This document shows positions 16,444 to 23,214 of a DNA stretch of 25,533 bases, piece by piece. How positions within the stretch are numbered: the first letter of the stretch is position 1; each line of letters opens with the position of its first letter. The position numbers and the translations under genes are program-made. The notes under the pieces were generated by a model that was not told the DNA's origin, did not search any database, and was given only the letters and a program-made list of their open reading frames with translations. The DNA comes from an uncultured Aggregatibacter sp. (GTDB taxonomy: Bacteria > Pseudomonadota > Gammaproteobacteria > Enterobacterales > Pasteurellaceae): contig NZ_CABFLM010000058.1 of NCBI RefSeq assembly GCF_901873365.1, forward strand, positions 1 to 25,533. Direction: 5' to 3'.

Positions 16444-16531
16444 ATTGGCTCCTGTATCATAAATGGGACATTAAAACATTTGTCGCATTTTATGGAGTAG
16501 TCTTAAAAAAAATATACCTATTTTGGGAAAA

Positions 16532-16588
16532 TGTGATCTAGTTATCAAAAAAAGTTAACATTTTATTAAAATTTGTGATCTCGTTAAC
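16532..16588 (+). repeat. Operator-like direct repeat TGTGATCTmGTTAwC
   Basis: Copies at 16532-16546 and 16574-16588, 42 bp start to start, both on the plus strand. Spacing by whole helical turns favours two sites for one regulator on the same DNA face. Regulator identity unknown; CRP is possible because of the TGTGA half-site. Confidence 0.5.
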
Positions 16589-16630
16589 TTAATTGTTTCA
16601 GCCATGCTTAAAATCTTGCTTTCTCGGCTC

Positions 16631-16639
16631 AAGTGCGGT
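16631..16639 (+). repeat. DNA uptake signal sequence (USS)
   Basis: Perfect AAGTGCGGT core followed by CAAAAAAAA, matching the AT-rich flank expected of extended uptake signals; intergenic. Confidence 0.9.
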
Positions 16640-16736
16640 CAAAAAAAAGCGTGTTTTTCACTGTCTTGTGGCGTATATTCTGTTATGCTTTTCGCCTTTC
16701 TTGACAACATAATTTTTAACATAGGAGTAACAATCG

Positions 16737-18428
16737 ATGACCAGTGCTTCATTAGTTAGTCAACTTCGTCAAATTGTCGGCGACAAATATTTGATTACCG
16801 ACCCAAGCCAATCGGAAGCCTATCGTAGCGGTTATCGTTTTGGGAATGGAAACGCGTTGGCGGTGGTTCGACCGGGAAATTTAACGGAATTTTGGGCGAT
16901 TCTTAAAGCTTGTGTGGCGGCAGATGTTATTGTTATCGCCCAAGCCGCCAATACCGGTTTAACCGGCGGTTCTACGCCTGATGGCAATGACTATGATCGC
17001 GATATTGTGATTATCAACGCCATGCGCATTTCAGGTATTCAATTAATTAATGATGCACAACAAGTGGTTTGTTTGCCGGGTTCTACGCTAAATGAATTAG
17101 AGATCGCTTTAAAACCGCACGGACGCGAACCGCACTCTGTCATCGGTTCTTCCTGTATTGGTGCCTCGGTGATCGGCGGTATTTGTAATAACTCCGGTGG
17201 GGCGTTGGTACAACGTGGTCCGGCTTACACAGAAATGGCGCTTTATGCGCAATTAACAGAGCAGGGCGAATTACAACTGGTGAATCACTTAGGCATTGAT
17301 TTAGGTGAAACGCCGGAAGAAATGTTAGCGAATTTAGAGAACCAACGTTATCAACGCAAAGACATCCAATTAGATTGTGGCAAAGGTCACGACCATGCTT
17401 ACTGCAACCATGTACGCCAAGTGGATGAAGACAGCCCGGCACGTTTCAACGCGGATCCGGCGCGTCATTATGAGGCGTCCGGCTGTGCAGGGAAATTAGC
17501 GATTTTTGCGGTACGGTTAGATACCTTTGTGGCAGAGAAAAATACGGCGGTATTTTATATTGGCACTAATCAAACAGAGACATTAAATGATCTTCGTCGT
17601 CATATGTTGGCGAATTTTAAACAGCTACCGATTTCCGGCGAATATATTCACCGCGATGCGTTTGATGTGGCAGCTAAGTACGGCAAAGATACGTTTTGGG
17701 TGATTAAAAAATTTGGTACGCATTGGTTACCGAAATTGTTTGCTTTGAAAGCCAAAGTCGATCGATGGGCGAAAAAAATAGATTTCTTGCCAAACCATCT
17801 CAGTGATAAGATGATGCAAACTCTCTCTCGTATTTTGCCGGAACATTTGCCGAAAAAATTGTGGCAATATCGTGATCAATACGAACATCACTTGATTGTT
17901 AAAATGGGCGGTGATGGCGTGCAAGAAGCACGAGATTATCTTACCTCTTACTTTAAAGAGGGCAGCAAAGGCGCTTTCTTTGAATGTGATGCTGTAGAAA
18001 CGCAAGCGGCAATGTTACACCGCTTTGCTGTGGCTTCAGCAGCGATTCGTTATCGTGCGATTCATGAAAAAGAAGTGGAAGACATTGTGGCTCTGGATAT
18101 TGCATTACGCCGCAATGATCGTGAGTGGTTTGAAACGCTGCCGCCTGAGATCGAGCAAAAAATCAGCCATAAATTGTATTACGGGCATTTTATGTGCCAT
18201 GTGTTCCATCAGGACTACATTGTCAAAAAAGGCTATGATTGCATGGAATTGGAACATCAAATGCTAGAATTGCTTGATAAGCGTGGCGCACAATACCCGG
18301 CGGAACACAACGTGGGGCATTTGTATGAAGCTAAGCCGGAGTTGCGTAAATTCTATAAATCTCTTGATCCGACAAATAGCTTCAATCCGGGGCTGGGGCA
18401 TACCTCGAAGAAAAAATACTGGGAATAA
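16737..18428 (+). CDS. dld: Quinone-dependent D-lactate dehydrogenase
   Basis: Membrane-associated FAD enzyme of 563 residues (E. coli Dld 571) that oxidises D-lactate to pyruvate and passes electrons to quinone. The N-terminal FAD-binding PCMH domain holds ANTGLTGGSTPDG (about 63-75), VIGSSCIGASVIGGICNNSGGA (split across two strands, about 137-158), and the C-terminal membrane-binding domain contains the basic RWAKKIDFLPNHL and KLWQYRDQYEHH segments typical of Dld. TAGGAG is eight bases before ATG. It diverges from lctP, and with LutABC the cell would oxidise both lactate isomers. Confidence 0.96.
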   Translation: MTSASLVSQLRQIVGDKYLITDPSQSEAYRSGYRFGNGNALAVVRPGNLTEFWAILKACVAADVIVIAQAANTGLTGGSTPDGNDYDRDIVIINAMRISGIQLINDAQQVVCLPGSTLNELEIALKPHGREPHSVIGSSCIGASVIGGICNNSGGALVQRGPAYTEMALYAQLTEQGELQLVNHLGIDLGETPEEMLANLENQRYQRKDIQLDCGKGHDHAYCNHVRQVDEDSPARFNADPARHYEASGCAGKLAIFAVRLDTFVAEKNTAVFYIGTNQTETLNDLRRHMLANFKQLPISGEYIHRDAFDVAAKYGKDTFWVIKKFGTHWLPKLFALKAKVDRWAKKIDFLPNHLSDKMMQTLSRILPEHLPKKLWQYRDQYEHHLIVKMGGDGVQEARDYLTSYFKEGSKGAFFECDAVETQAAMLHRFAVASAAIRYRAIHEKEVEDIVALDIALRRNDREWFETLPPEIEQKISHKLYYGHFMCHVFHQDYIVKKGYDCMELEHQMLELLDKRGAQYPAEHNVGHLYEAKPELRKFYKSLDPTNSFNPGLGHTSKKKYWE

Positions 18429-18447
18429 CCCATTGACTAATAAGGGG

Positions 18448-18478
18448 AAGGCGTATGGTCATTGCCATGCGCCTTTTG
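18448..18478 (+). terminator. Terminator of dld
   Basis: 11-bp stem AAGGCGTATGG / CCATGCGCCTT with one G-U pair and a 6-base loop, followed by TTTT, 20 bases after the dld stop. Confidence 0.85.
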
Positions 18479-18493
18479 AATGTAATATTGCTT

Positions 18494-18508
18494 GACGGAA
18501 TTTCCGTC
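18494..18508. repeat. Perfect palindrome GACGGAA-T-TTCCGTC upstream of the NicO permease
   Basis: 15-base perfect inverted repeat with a one-base centre, 36 bases before the start codon of the nickel/cobalt permease gene. It looks like an operator or, in RNA, part of a leader structure. No named regulator recognised. Confidence 0.5.
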
Positions 18509-18543
18509 ACATAAGGAGAACGAAGTCCTTTTGTTCATCAACC

Positions 18544-19542
18544 ATGTCTATGAAATTACGGCTAGTTTATTTTACTTTTCTTCTTTTTTTAATTTTCTTT
18601 CTTGCTTATGCCTTTCCTCGGTTGTTTACTCAGATAGCCGATTGGCAGCGACTGTTTAATCAGTTGATCAGCGATAATTTACACCACATTCAACAACATT
18701 CAGCGGCGGCCGGCGTAACACTCATTACAGCGAGTTTTTTATACGGTGTTATCCATGCGCTGGGACCGGGGCACGGCAAATTCATCATCGCAAGTTATTT
18801 ATCGACACATGAGAGTCGGTTAAAGCAAAGCATTAAACTCAGTGTCTTTTCCTCCCTTACTCAGGGCATTGTGGCGGTGGTGGCGACCTCTGTCGTATTG
18901 ATCGTGTTGAATCTCTCCTCTCGTTATTTTAAATTAAGCCAGTTGTGGCTGGAGCGAGGCGCATTTTTATTGCTTGCCGGGTTAGGGCTATATTGGATCT
19001 ATCAAGGTAGCCGCTTGCAGAAAAAACCATCGACAACCATTTTTCAAATTAACAAACTTACGCCACTTTCTTCTTCGCAAAGTGCGGTCAAAAATCACCG
19101 CACTTTTTCCACAGAACACGCCCACGCTCATGTCTGCGCCTGTGGTCATCAGCATTTACCCAATGCCCAACAATTAAAAAAAGCCGAAGATTGGAAATCG
19201 CAGTTACTGGTGATTTTAAGCATTGGTATGCGCCCTTGTAGCGGTGCTATCTTTGTGCTCTTTTTATCTTATATGCTGGATATTTACCTATGGGGCGTGG
19301 TGGCGACTTTGGCAATGTCATTAGGAACAGGGTTGATGTTGGCGCTTTTTGCGGCACTTGTAAAATACACGAGACATCTAGCGATCACGCTTGGGAATTG
19401 GTACGGCAAAGGTTTTACACGTTATCACAGTGAGGCACTGATGAAACTGGTAGCAGGTGGCATTATGCTGTTCTTTGCGCTGGCTTTGCTTTATGGCACA
19501 ACATTGCCGATGAGTGGAGGCGCGGTGTTATTTGCGAGATGA
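18544..19542 (+). CDS. Nickel/cobalt permease, NicO (RcnA-like) family
   Basis: Polytopic inner-membrane protein of 332 residues with about seven helices. The metal-site motif HALGPGHGK (His71-Lys79) and the later GMRPCSGA (about 228-235) are the NicO/RcnA signatures. Between helices lies a His/Cys-rich loop, HAHAHVCACGHQH (192-204), typical of metal-binding linkers in this family. It likely moves Ni2+ or Co2+; direction cannot be told from sequence, though H. influenzae has a homologue beside uvrB as here. No ribosome site is near the ATG: AAGGAG lies 25 bases upstream (18513-18518), with no other in-frame start nearby. An inverted uptake-signal pair forms a terminator-like hairpin inside the gene (19079-19106). 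Confidence 0.88.
   Translation: MSMKLRLVYFTFLLFLIFFLAYAFPRLFTQIADWQRLFNQLISDNLHHIQQHSAAAGVTLITASFLYGVIHALGPGHGKFIIASYLSTHESRLKQSIKLSVFSSLTQGIVAVVATSVVLIVLNLSSRYFKLSQLWLERGAFLLLAGLGLYWIYQGSRLQKKPSTTIFQINKLTPLSSSQSAVKNHRTFSTEHAHAHVCACGHQHLPNAQQLKKAEDWKSQLLVILSIGMRPCSGAIFVLFLSYMLDIYLWGVVATLAMSLGTGLMLALFAALVKYTRHLAITLGNWYGKGFTRYHSEALMKLVAGGIMLFFALALLYGTTLPMSGGAVLFAR
19079..19108 (+). repeat. Inverted USS pair forming an intragenic terminator-like hairpin
   Basis: AAAGTGCGGT (19079-19088) and ACCGCACTTT (19097-19106) pair perfectly over 10 bp with an 8-base loop, followed by TT so that the transcript reads UUUUU at the base of the stem. It lies inside the NicO permease gene, encoding SAVKNHRTF just before the His-rich loop. 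Confidence 0.8.
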
Positions 19543-19565
19543 TAGAAAAACAAAAAGGATTCAGC

Positions 19566-19600
19566 AGAAAAAAATAAGCCCATAAGGAGGCTATGGGCTC
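19566..19600 (-). terminator. Terminator downstream of tRNA-Asn
   Basis: Perfect 8-bp stem AGCCCATA / TATGGGCT with loop of 7, followed on the minus strand by TATTTTTTT; about 70 bases past the tRNA 3' end. Confidence 0.8.
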
Positions 19601-19671
19601 AAAATCTTTTGGAAATTACTGTTTTTATAAAAGGAGACAAATAAAAACGATTGAACCAAAAGACAAAAAAT

Positions 19672-19747
19672 TGGCTCCTCCTGCTGGACTTGAACCAGCG
19701 ACATATGGATTAACAGTCCACCGTTCTACCGACTGAACTAAGGAGGA
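19672..19747 (-). tRNA. tRNA-Asn (anticodon GTT)
   Basis: 76-base cloverleaf on the minus strand with encoded CCA. Acceptor arms TCCTCCT / AGGAGGA with discriminator G, D-arm containing AGTTCAGTCGGTAGAAC, anticodon loop CTGTTAA giving GTT, T-arm GCTGGTTCAAGTCCAGC. The molecule reads asparagine codons AAC and AAU. Confidence 0.97.
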
Positions 19748-19856
19748 ATAATTCAGTATCATTTGGTATCAAAAGATAGGTGGCGTATGTTACTTATCCG
19801 AACATATCTTGTCAACACCCTAAAGAAAAATTTTTTACTTTTTCAGCGTCAATTTT

Positions 19857-19879
19857 CTATCCACAAAGTCTGTGGATAA
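19857..19879. promoter_or_regulatory. Inverted pair of DnaA boxes
   Basis: CTATCCACA (19857-19865, one mismatch to TTATCCACA) faces TGTGGATAA (19871-19879, perfect on the minus strand) across 5 bases, giving an 8-bp perfect inverted repeat TATCCACA / TGTGGATA. E. coli uvrB is reported to have a DnaA box in its regulatory region. Confidence 0.7.
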
Positions 19880-20147
19880 GTTTGTGGGTTATTATTTTAA
19901 AAATCCTGCCATCCCCGATAAAATCAGGCTTTATTGAAATCCAAGATAAAATTGATTGTAAAATGACATTTTTTTATTTTTCAAATAGTTAACAAAAATC
20001 TAGCGAAATTTTTAAAAATTTTTTATAAATTTGTGATTTCGGCCACTTGACAAATATAACTCTGTGTAAAACTTCATTTTTTATCACTCAATTTGGAGTG
20101 AGAAATGTGTTAAAATGCGCGGCATTTAGAATATACCGTAAAAAATG

Positions 20148-20156
20148 ACCGCACTT
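20148..20156 (-). repeat. USS abutting the uvrB start codon
   Basis: ACCGCACTT followed by one T and then ATG. It occupies exactly the place of a ribosome binding site, and no GGA/AGG-type sequence is visible in the preceding 20 bases. Confidence 0.9.
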
Positions 20157-20157
20157 T

Positions 20158-22200
20158 ATGTCAGAGAAAATTAATACCAAACCTTTCATTCTTCATTCCG
20201 ATTTCAAACCTTCCGGCGATCAGCCACAGGCGATTGCCAAACTCGCCGAAAATTTAGAAGACGGCTTGGCACACCAAACCTTACTGGGCGTTACGGGTTC
20301 CGGAAAAACCTTTACGATTGCCAATGTAGTTGCACAGTTAAACCGACCGGCCATGTTGCTTGCCCCAAACAAAACCCTCGCGGCGCAGCTTTATGCTGAA
20401 ATGAAAGCCTTTTTTCCTGAAAATGCGGTGGAATATTTCGTTTCTTACTATGATTATTACCAGCCGGAAGCCTATGTGCCGAGCAGCGATACTTTCATTG
20501 AAAAAGATGCGTCTATTAACGATCAAATCGAGCAAATGCGTTTGTCTGCCACCAAATCTTTTCTGGAACGTCGGGATACCATTGTGGTTGCCTCGGTTTC
20601 CGCTATTTATGGTTTGGGCGACCCGGATTCTTACTTGCAAATGATGTTGCACTTGCAACAAGGGGCGATAATCAACCAGCGTCAGATTTTGGCGAAGTTG
20701 GCAGAATTGCAATATACGCGTAACGATCAGGCATTTCAGCGCGGTACGTTTCGTGTACGTGGGGAAATTATCGATATTTTCCCGGCAGAATCTGATGAAC
20801 GCGCAGTACGTATCGAATTATTTGATGATGAAATTGAGCGTTTAAGCTTATTCGATCCACTCACCGGAAGTAGCTTTGGTGCCGTGCCACGTTTCACCGT
20901 GTATCCGAAAACACACTACGTCACACCGCGCGAGCGCATTTTAGATGCTATTGAAAAAATCAAAGTGGAACTGGCGCAACGACGGGAATATTTCATTAAA
21001 GAGAATAAATTGTTAGAAGAACAACGCATTAGCCAACGTACTCAATTTGATATTGAAATGATGAACGAATTGGGCTATTGCTCGGGGATTGAAAACTACT
21101 CACGTTATCTGTCGGGCAGAAATGAAGGCGAACCGCCGCCAACCTTATTTGACTATATGCCGTCTGATGCGATTTTAATTATCGATGAATCTCACGTCAC
21201 GGTACCGCAAATCGGCGGGATGTATCGTGGCGATCGTTCCCGTAAAGAAACGTTGGTGGAATATGGCTTCCGTTTGCCTTCAGCATTGGATAACCGACCG
21301 CTACGTTTTGAGGAATTTGAACGTTTGGCTCCGCAAACTATCTATGTTTCGGCTACCCCGGGGCCTTATGAGCTAGAAAAATCCGGTGCAGAAATTATCG
21401 ATCAGGTTGTGCGACCAACAGGCTTACTCGATCCGCAAATTGAAATTCGCCCGGTGTCTATTCAAGTGGATGATTTGCTTTCTGAGGCGCGTCAAAGAGC
21501 GGATAAAAATGAGCGCGTTTTAGTGACGACGCTGACTAAAAAAATGGCGGAAGATTTAACGGATTATTTAGACGAACACGGGATTCGAGTGCGTTATTTG
21601 CACTCTGATATTGATACCGTAGAGCGTGTGGAAATTATCCGTGATTTGCGCTTAGGCGAATTTGATGTGTTGGTCGGAATTAACTTATTACGGGAAGGGT
21701 TGGATATTCCCGAAGTGTCCCTCGTGGCGATTTTAGATGCAGACAAAGAGGGCTTTTTGCGGTCCGAACGTTCCTTAATTCAAACCATTGGACGTGCTGC
21801 GCGAAACTTAAATGGTAAAGCGATTTTGTATGCGGACAGCATCACTAAGTCTATGGAAAAAGCCATTACGGAAACCAATCGCCGTCGAGAAAAACAAACA
21901 AAATACAATGAAGATCACGGCATTGTGCCACAGGCGTTAAATAAAAAAGTAGGTGAATTGTTAGATATTGGTCAGGGTGCCAATCAAAAAGCGAAAGCCA
22001 ATAAACAACGCGGAAAAATGGTGGCAGAACCAACCGCACTTTATGCACTACCTACATCTCCGAAGGAATATCAACAACAAATTAAGAAATTGGAACAGCA
22101 AATGTATAAGTTTGCGCAAGATTTGGAATTTGAAAAAGCCGCTGCGGTGCGCGATCAATTACAGCAATTACGGGAAAGCTTTATGTTGTCAGGAGAGTAA
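20158..22200 (+). CDS. uvrB: UvrABC excinuclease subunit B
   Basis: Damage-verification helicase-like subunit of nucleotide excision repair, 680 residues (E. coli 673). Walker A GVTGSGKT at 44-51; beta-hairpin region YDYYQPEAYVPSSDTFIEKD (about 97-116) that clamps DNA; DEAD-type box IDESH near 341-345; helicase motifs V-VI in INLLREGLDIPEV and QTIGRAARN; C-terminal UVR domain LEFEKAAAVRDQLQQL (about 655-670) for UvrC contact. The N-terminal sequence aligns with E. coli UvrB from SDFKPSGDQP, supporting this start, although a ribosome site is lacking and a USS occupies the position. Acts with UvrA and UvrC, which are not in this window. Confidence 0.98.
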   Translation: MSEKINTKPFILHSDFKPSGDQPQAIAKLAENLEDGLAHQTLLGVTGSGKTFTIANVVAQLNRPAMLLAPNKTLAAQLYAEMKAFFPENAVEYFVSYYDYYQPEAYVPSSDTFIEKDASINDQIEQMRLSATKSFLERRDTIVVASVSAIYGLGDPDSYLQMMLHLQQGAIINQRQILAKLAELQYTRNDQAFQRGTFRVRGEIIDIFPAESDERAVRIELFDDEIERLSLFDPLTGSSFGAVPRFTVYPKTHYVTPRERILDAIEKIKVELAQRREYFIKENKLLEEQRISQRTQFDIEMMNELGYCSGIENYSRYLSGRNEGEPPPTLFDYMPSDAILIIDESHVTVPQIGGMYRGDRSRKETLVEYGFRLPSALDNRPLRFEEFERLAPQTIYVSATPGPYELEKSGAEIIDQVVRPTGLLDPQIEIRPVSIQVDDLLSEARQRADKNERVLVTTLTKKMAEDLTDYLDEHGIRVRYLHSDIDTVERVEIIRDLRLGEFDVLVGINLLREGLDIPEVSLVAILDADKEGFLRSERSLIQTIGRAARNLNGKAILYADSITKSMEKAITETNRRREKQTKYNEDHGIVPQALNKKVGELLDIGQGANQKAKANKQRGKMVAEPTALYALPTSPKEYQQQIKKLEQQMYKFAQDLEFEKAAAVRDQLQQLRESFMLSGE

Positions 22201-22293
22201 AAGTGCGGTCGTTTTCAAGGGCGAATTTTTCTTGATAAGGCAGGCGACGGATTTTTGCAGGCATCAAAAATTCGCTTATAATACACCGCACTT
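22201..22293. repeat. Nested inverted repeats bounded by a USS pair between uvrB and folP
   Basis: Outer arms are uptake signals AAGTGCGGT (22201-22209, right after the uvrB stop) and ACCGCACTT (22285-22293). Inside, GCGAATTTTT (22221-22230) and AAAAATTCGC (22266-22275) are perfectly complementary over 10 bases. The transcript could form a long hairpin followed by UUUU. It overlaps the folP promoter candidate. Confidence 0.65.
22255..22282 (+). promoter_or_regulatory. Promoter candidate for folP
   Basis: -35 TTGCAG (22255-22260), 16-base spacer, perfect -10 TATAAT (22277-22282). The start point would fall in the following USS, about 30 bases before the folP ATG. Confidence 0.65.
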
Positions 22294-22320
22294 TTTACCT
22301 AAACGGTAAGCGAATCATCT

Positions 22321-23148
22321 ATGAAATTAACAGCAAATAATAAAACACTCGATCTTTCTACCCCTAAAATTATGGGGATCCTCAATTTCACCCCGGATTC
22401 TTTTTCTGATAGCGGTAAATTTTTCCAATTAGACAAGGCGTTGTTCCAAGTAGAAACGATGTTGAAGCAAGGCGCATCGATTATTGATATTGGAGGAGAA
22501 TCAACCCGCCCGATGGCAGAAGAGGTGACGTTAGAAGAGGAACTTGAGCGGGTTGTTCCTTTAGTTGAGGCGGTGAGAAAACGGTTCGATTGCTGGATTT
22601 CGGTAGATAGTTCCAAAGCGCAGGTGATGCAAGAGACCGCTAAGGTGGGCATGGATTTGATTAATGATATTCGTGCTTTACAAGAACCGGATGCATTACA
22701 AACTGCCGTTCGTTTGGCATTGCCGGTGTGCATTATGCATATGCAAGGGCAGCCGCGAACAATGCAGCTCAATCCACATTACGATGATGTGGTGGCGGAT
22801 GTTTTAAAATTTATGCAGCAGAGAACGGAACAATGTTTGGCTTCGGGAATCAAAAAAGAGAATCTGATTTGGGATCCCGGCTTTGGTTTTGGCAAAAGCG
22901 TGCAACATAATTATTGTTTGTTACAACAATTTTCTGTTTTCTGTGAACAAGGGTATCCGGTGTTGGCGGGAATTTCCCGTAAATCCATGATTGGTGCCGT
23001 GTTGGATAAGCCTGTAGAACAACGGACAGTAGGCAGTGTGGCTGCCGCATTAATTGCTGCGATGAAAGGTGCCAGTATTTTGCGTGTGCATGATGTCGGT
23101 GAAACGGCCGATGCCCTTAAAATTTGGCTTGCAACACAGAATGTGTAA
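22321..23148 (+). CDS. folP: Dihydropteroate synthase
   Basis: Condenses 6-hydroxymethyl-dihydropterin pyrophosphate with p-aminobenzoate in folate synthesis; cytoplasmic TIM-barrel homodimer and the sulfonamide target. 275 residues, a normal length. Conserved loops are visible: MGILNFTPDSFSDSG (18-32), DIGGESTRP (57-65), the DPGFGFGK segment (about 180-187) and GISRKSMIG (about 219-227). A GGTAAG ribosome site lies about ten bases before the ATG. Followed by glmM after 66 bases, as is common in gamma-proteobacteria. Confidence 0.97.
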   Translation: MKLTANNKTLDLSTPKIMGILNFTPDSFSDSGKFFQLDKALFQVETMLKQGASIIDIGGESTRPMAEEVTLEEELERVVPLVEAVRKRFDCWISVDSSKAQVMQETAKVGMDLINDIRALQEPDALQTAVRLALPVCIMHMQGQPRTMQLNPHYDDVVADVLKFMQQRTEQCLASGIKKENLIWDPGFGFGKSVQHNYCLLQQFSVFCEQGYPVLAGISRKSMIGAVLDKPVEQRTVGSVAAALIAAMKGASILRVHDVGETADALKIWLATQNV

Positions 23149-23214
23149 TTGTGCTGTCAGACGAACGACGGCATAAAATAATAAATGACATTTTTATTAA
23201 GAAGGAATTGAAAC

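Larger units (their letters stand above)
16444..16736. promoter_or_regulatory. Divergent lctP-dld regulatory region
   Basis: 293 bases between the divergent lactate genes. It holds a direct repeat, TGTGATCTAGTTATC at 16532 and TGTGATCTCGTTAAC at 16574 (13 of 15 identical), 42 bp apart or four helical turns; each contains a perfect CRP half-site TGTGA with a poor second half. Two GTTAAC palindromes (16554-16559, 16583-16588) and a USS (16631-16639) also lie here. A minus-strand -10 candidate TATATT is at 16511-16516, but I see no convincing -35. Confidence 0.6.
19748..20157. promoter_or_regulatory. uvrB: 410-bp AT-rich uvrB upstream region with DnaA boxes
   Basis: No gene is supported here. 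A DnaA-box pair lies at 19857-19879 (separate entry), with a third weak match TGTGGGTTA at 19883-19891. Nearer uvrB are a TTGACA (20047-20052), an inverted repeat TCACTC-N6-GAGTGA (20084-20101) and an extended -10 TGTTAAAAT near 20107-20116, about 45 bases before the start codon, with no good -35. No LexA box (CTGT-N8-ACAG) was found. Confidence 0.6.

Noticed and set aside
19672..19747. Integration site of a mobile element at tRNA-Asn
   Set aside because: No integrase, no duplicated tRNA 3' end and no foreign genes on either side.
19780..19992. Possible small gene in the uvrB upstream region
   Set aside because: 70 codons with no ribosome site, unusual composition, and it overlaps the DnaA boxes.
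19748..20157. Chromosomal origin suggested by AT richness and DnaA boxes
   Set aside because: Only two good boxes, no box array or AT-rich 13-mers, and no dnaA, dnaN, gidA or mioC nearby.
20041..20160. LexA (SOS) box for uvrB
   Set aside because: CTGTGTAAAACTTCAT near 20062 matches only the left half of CTGT-N8-ACAG.
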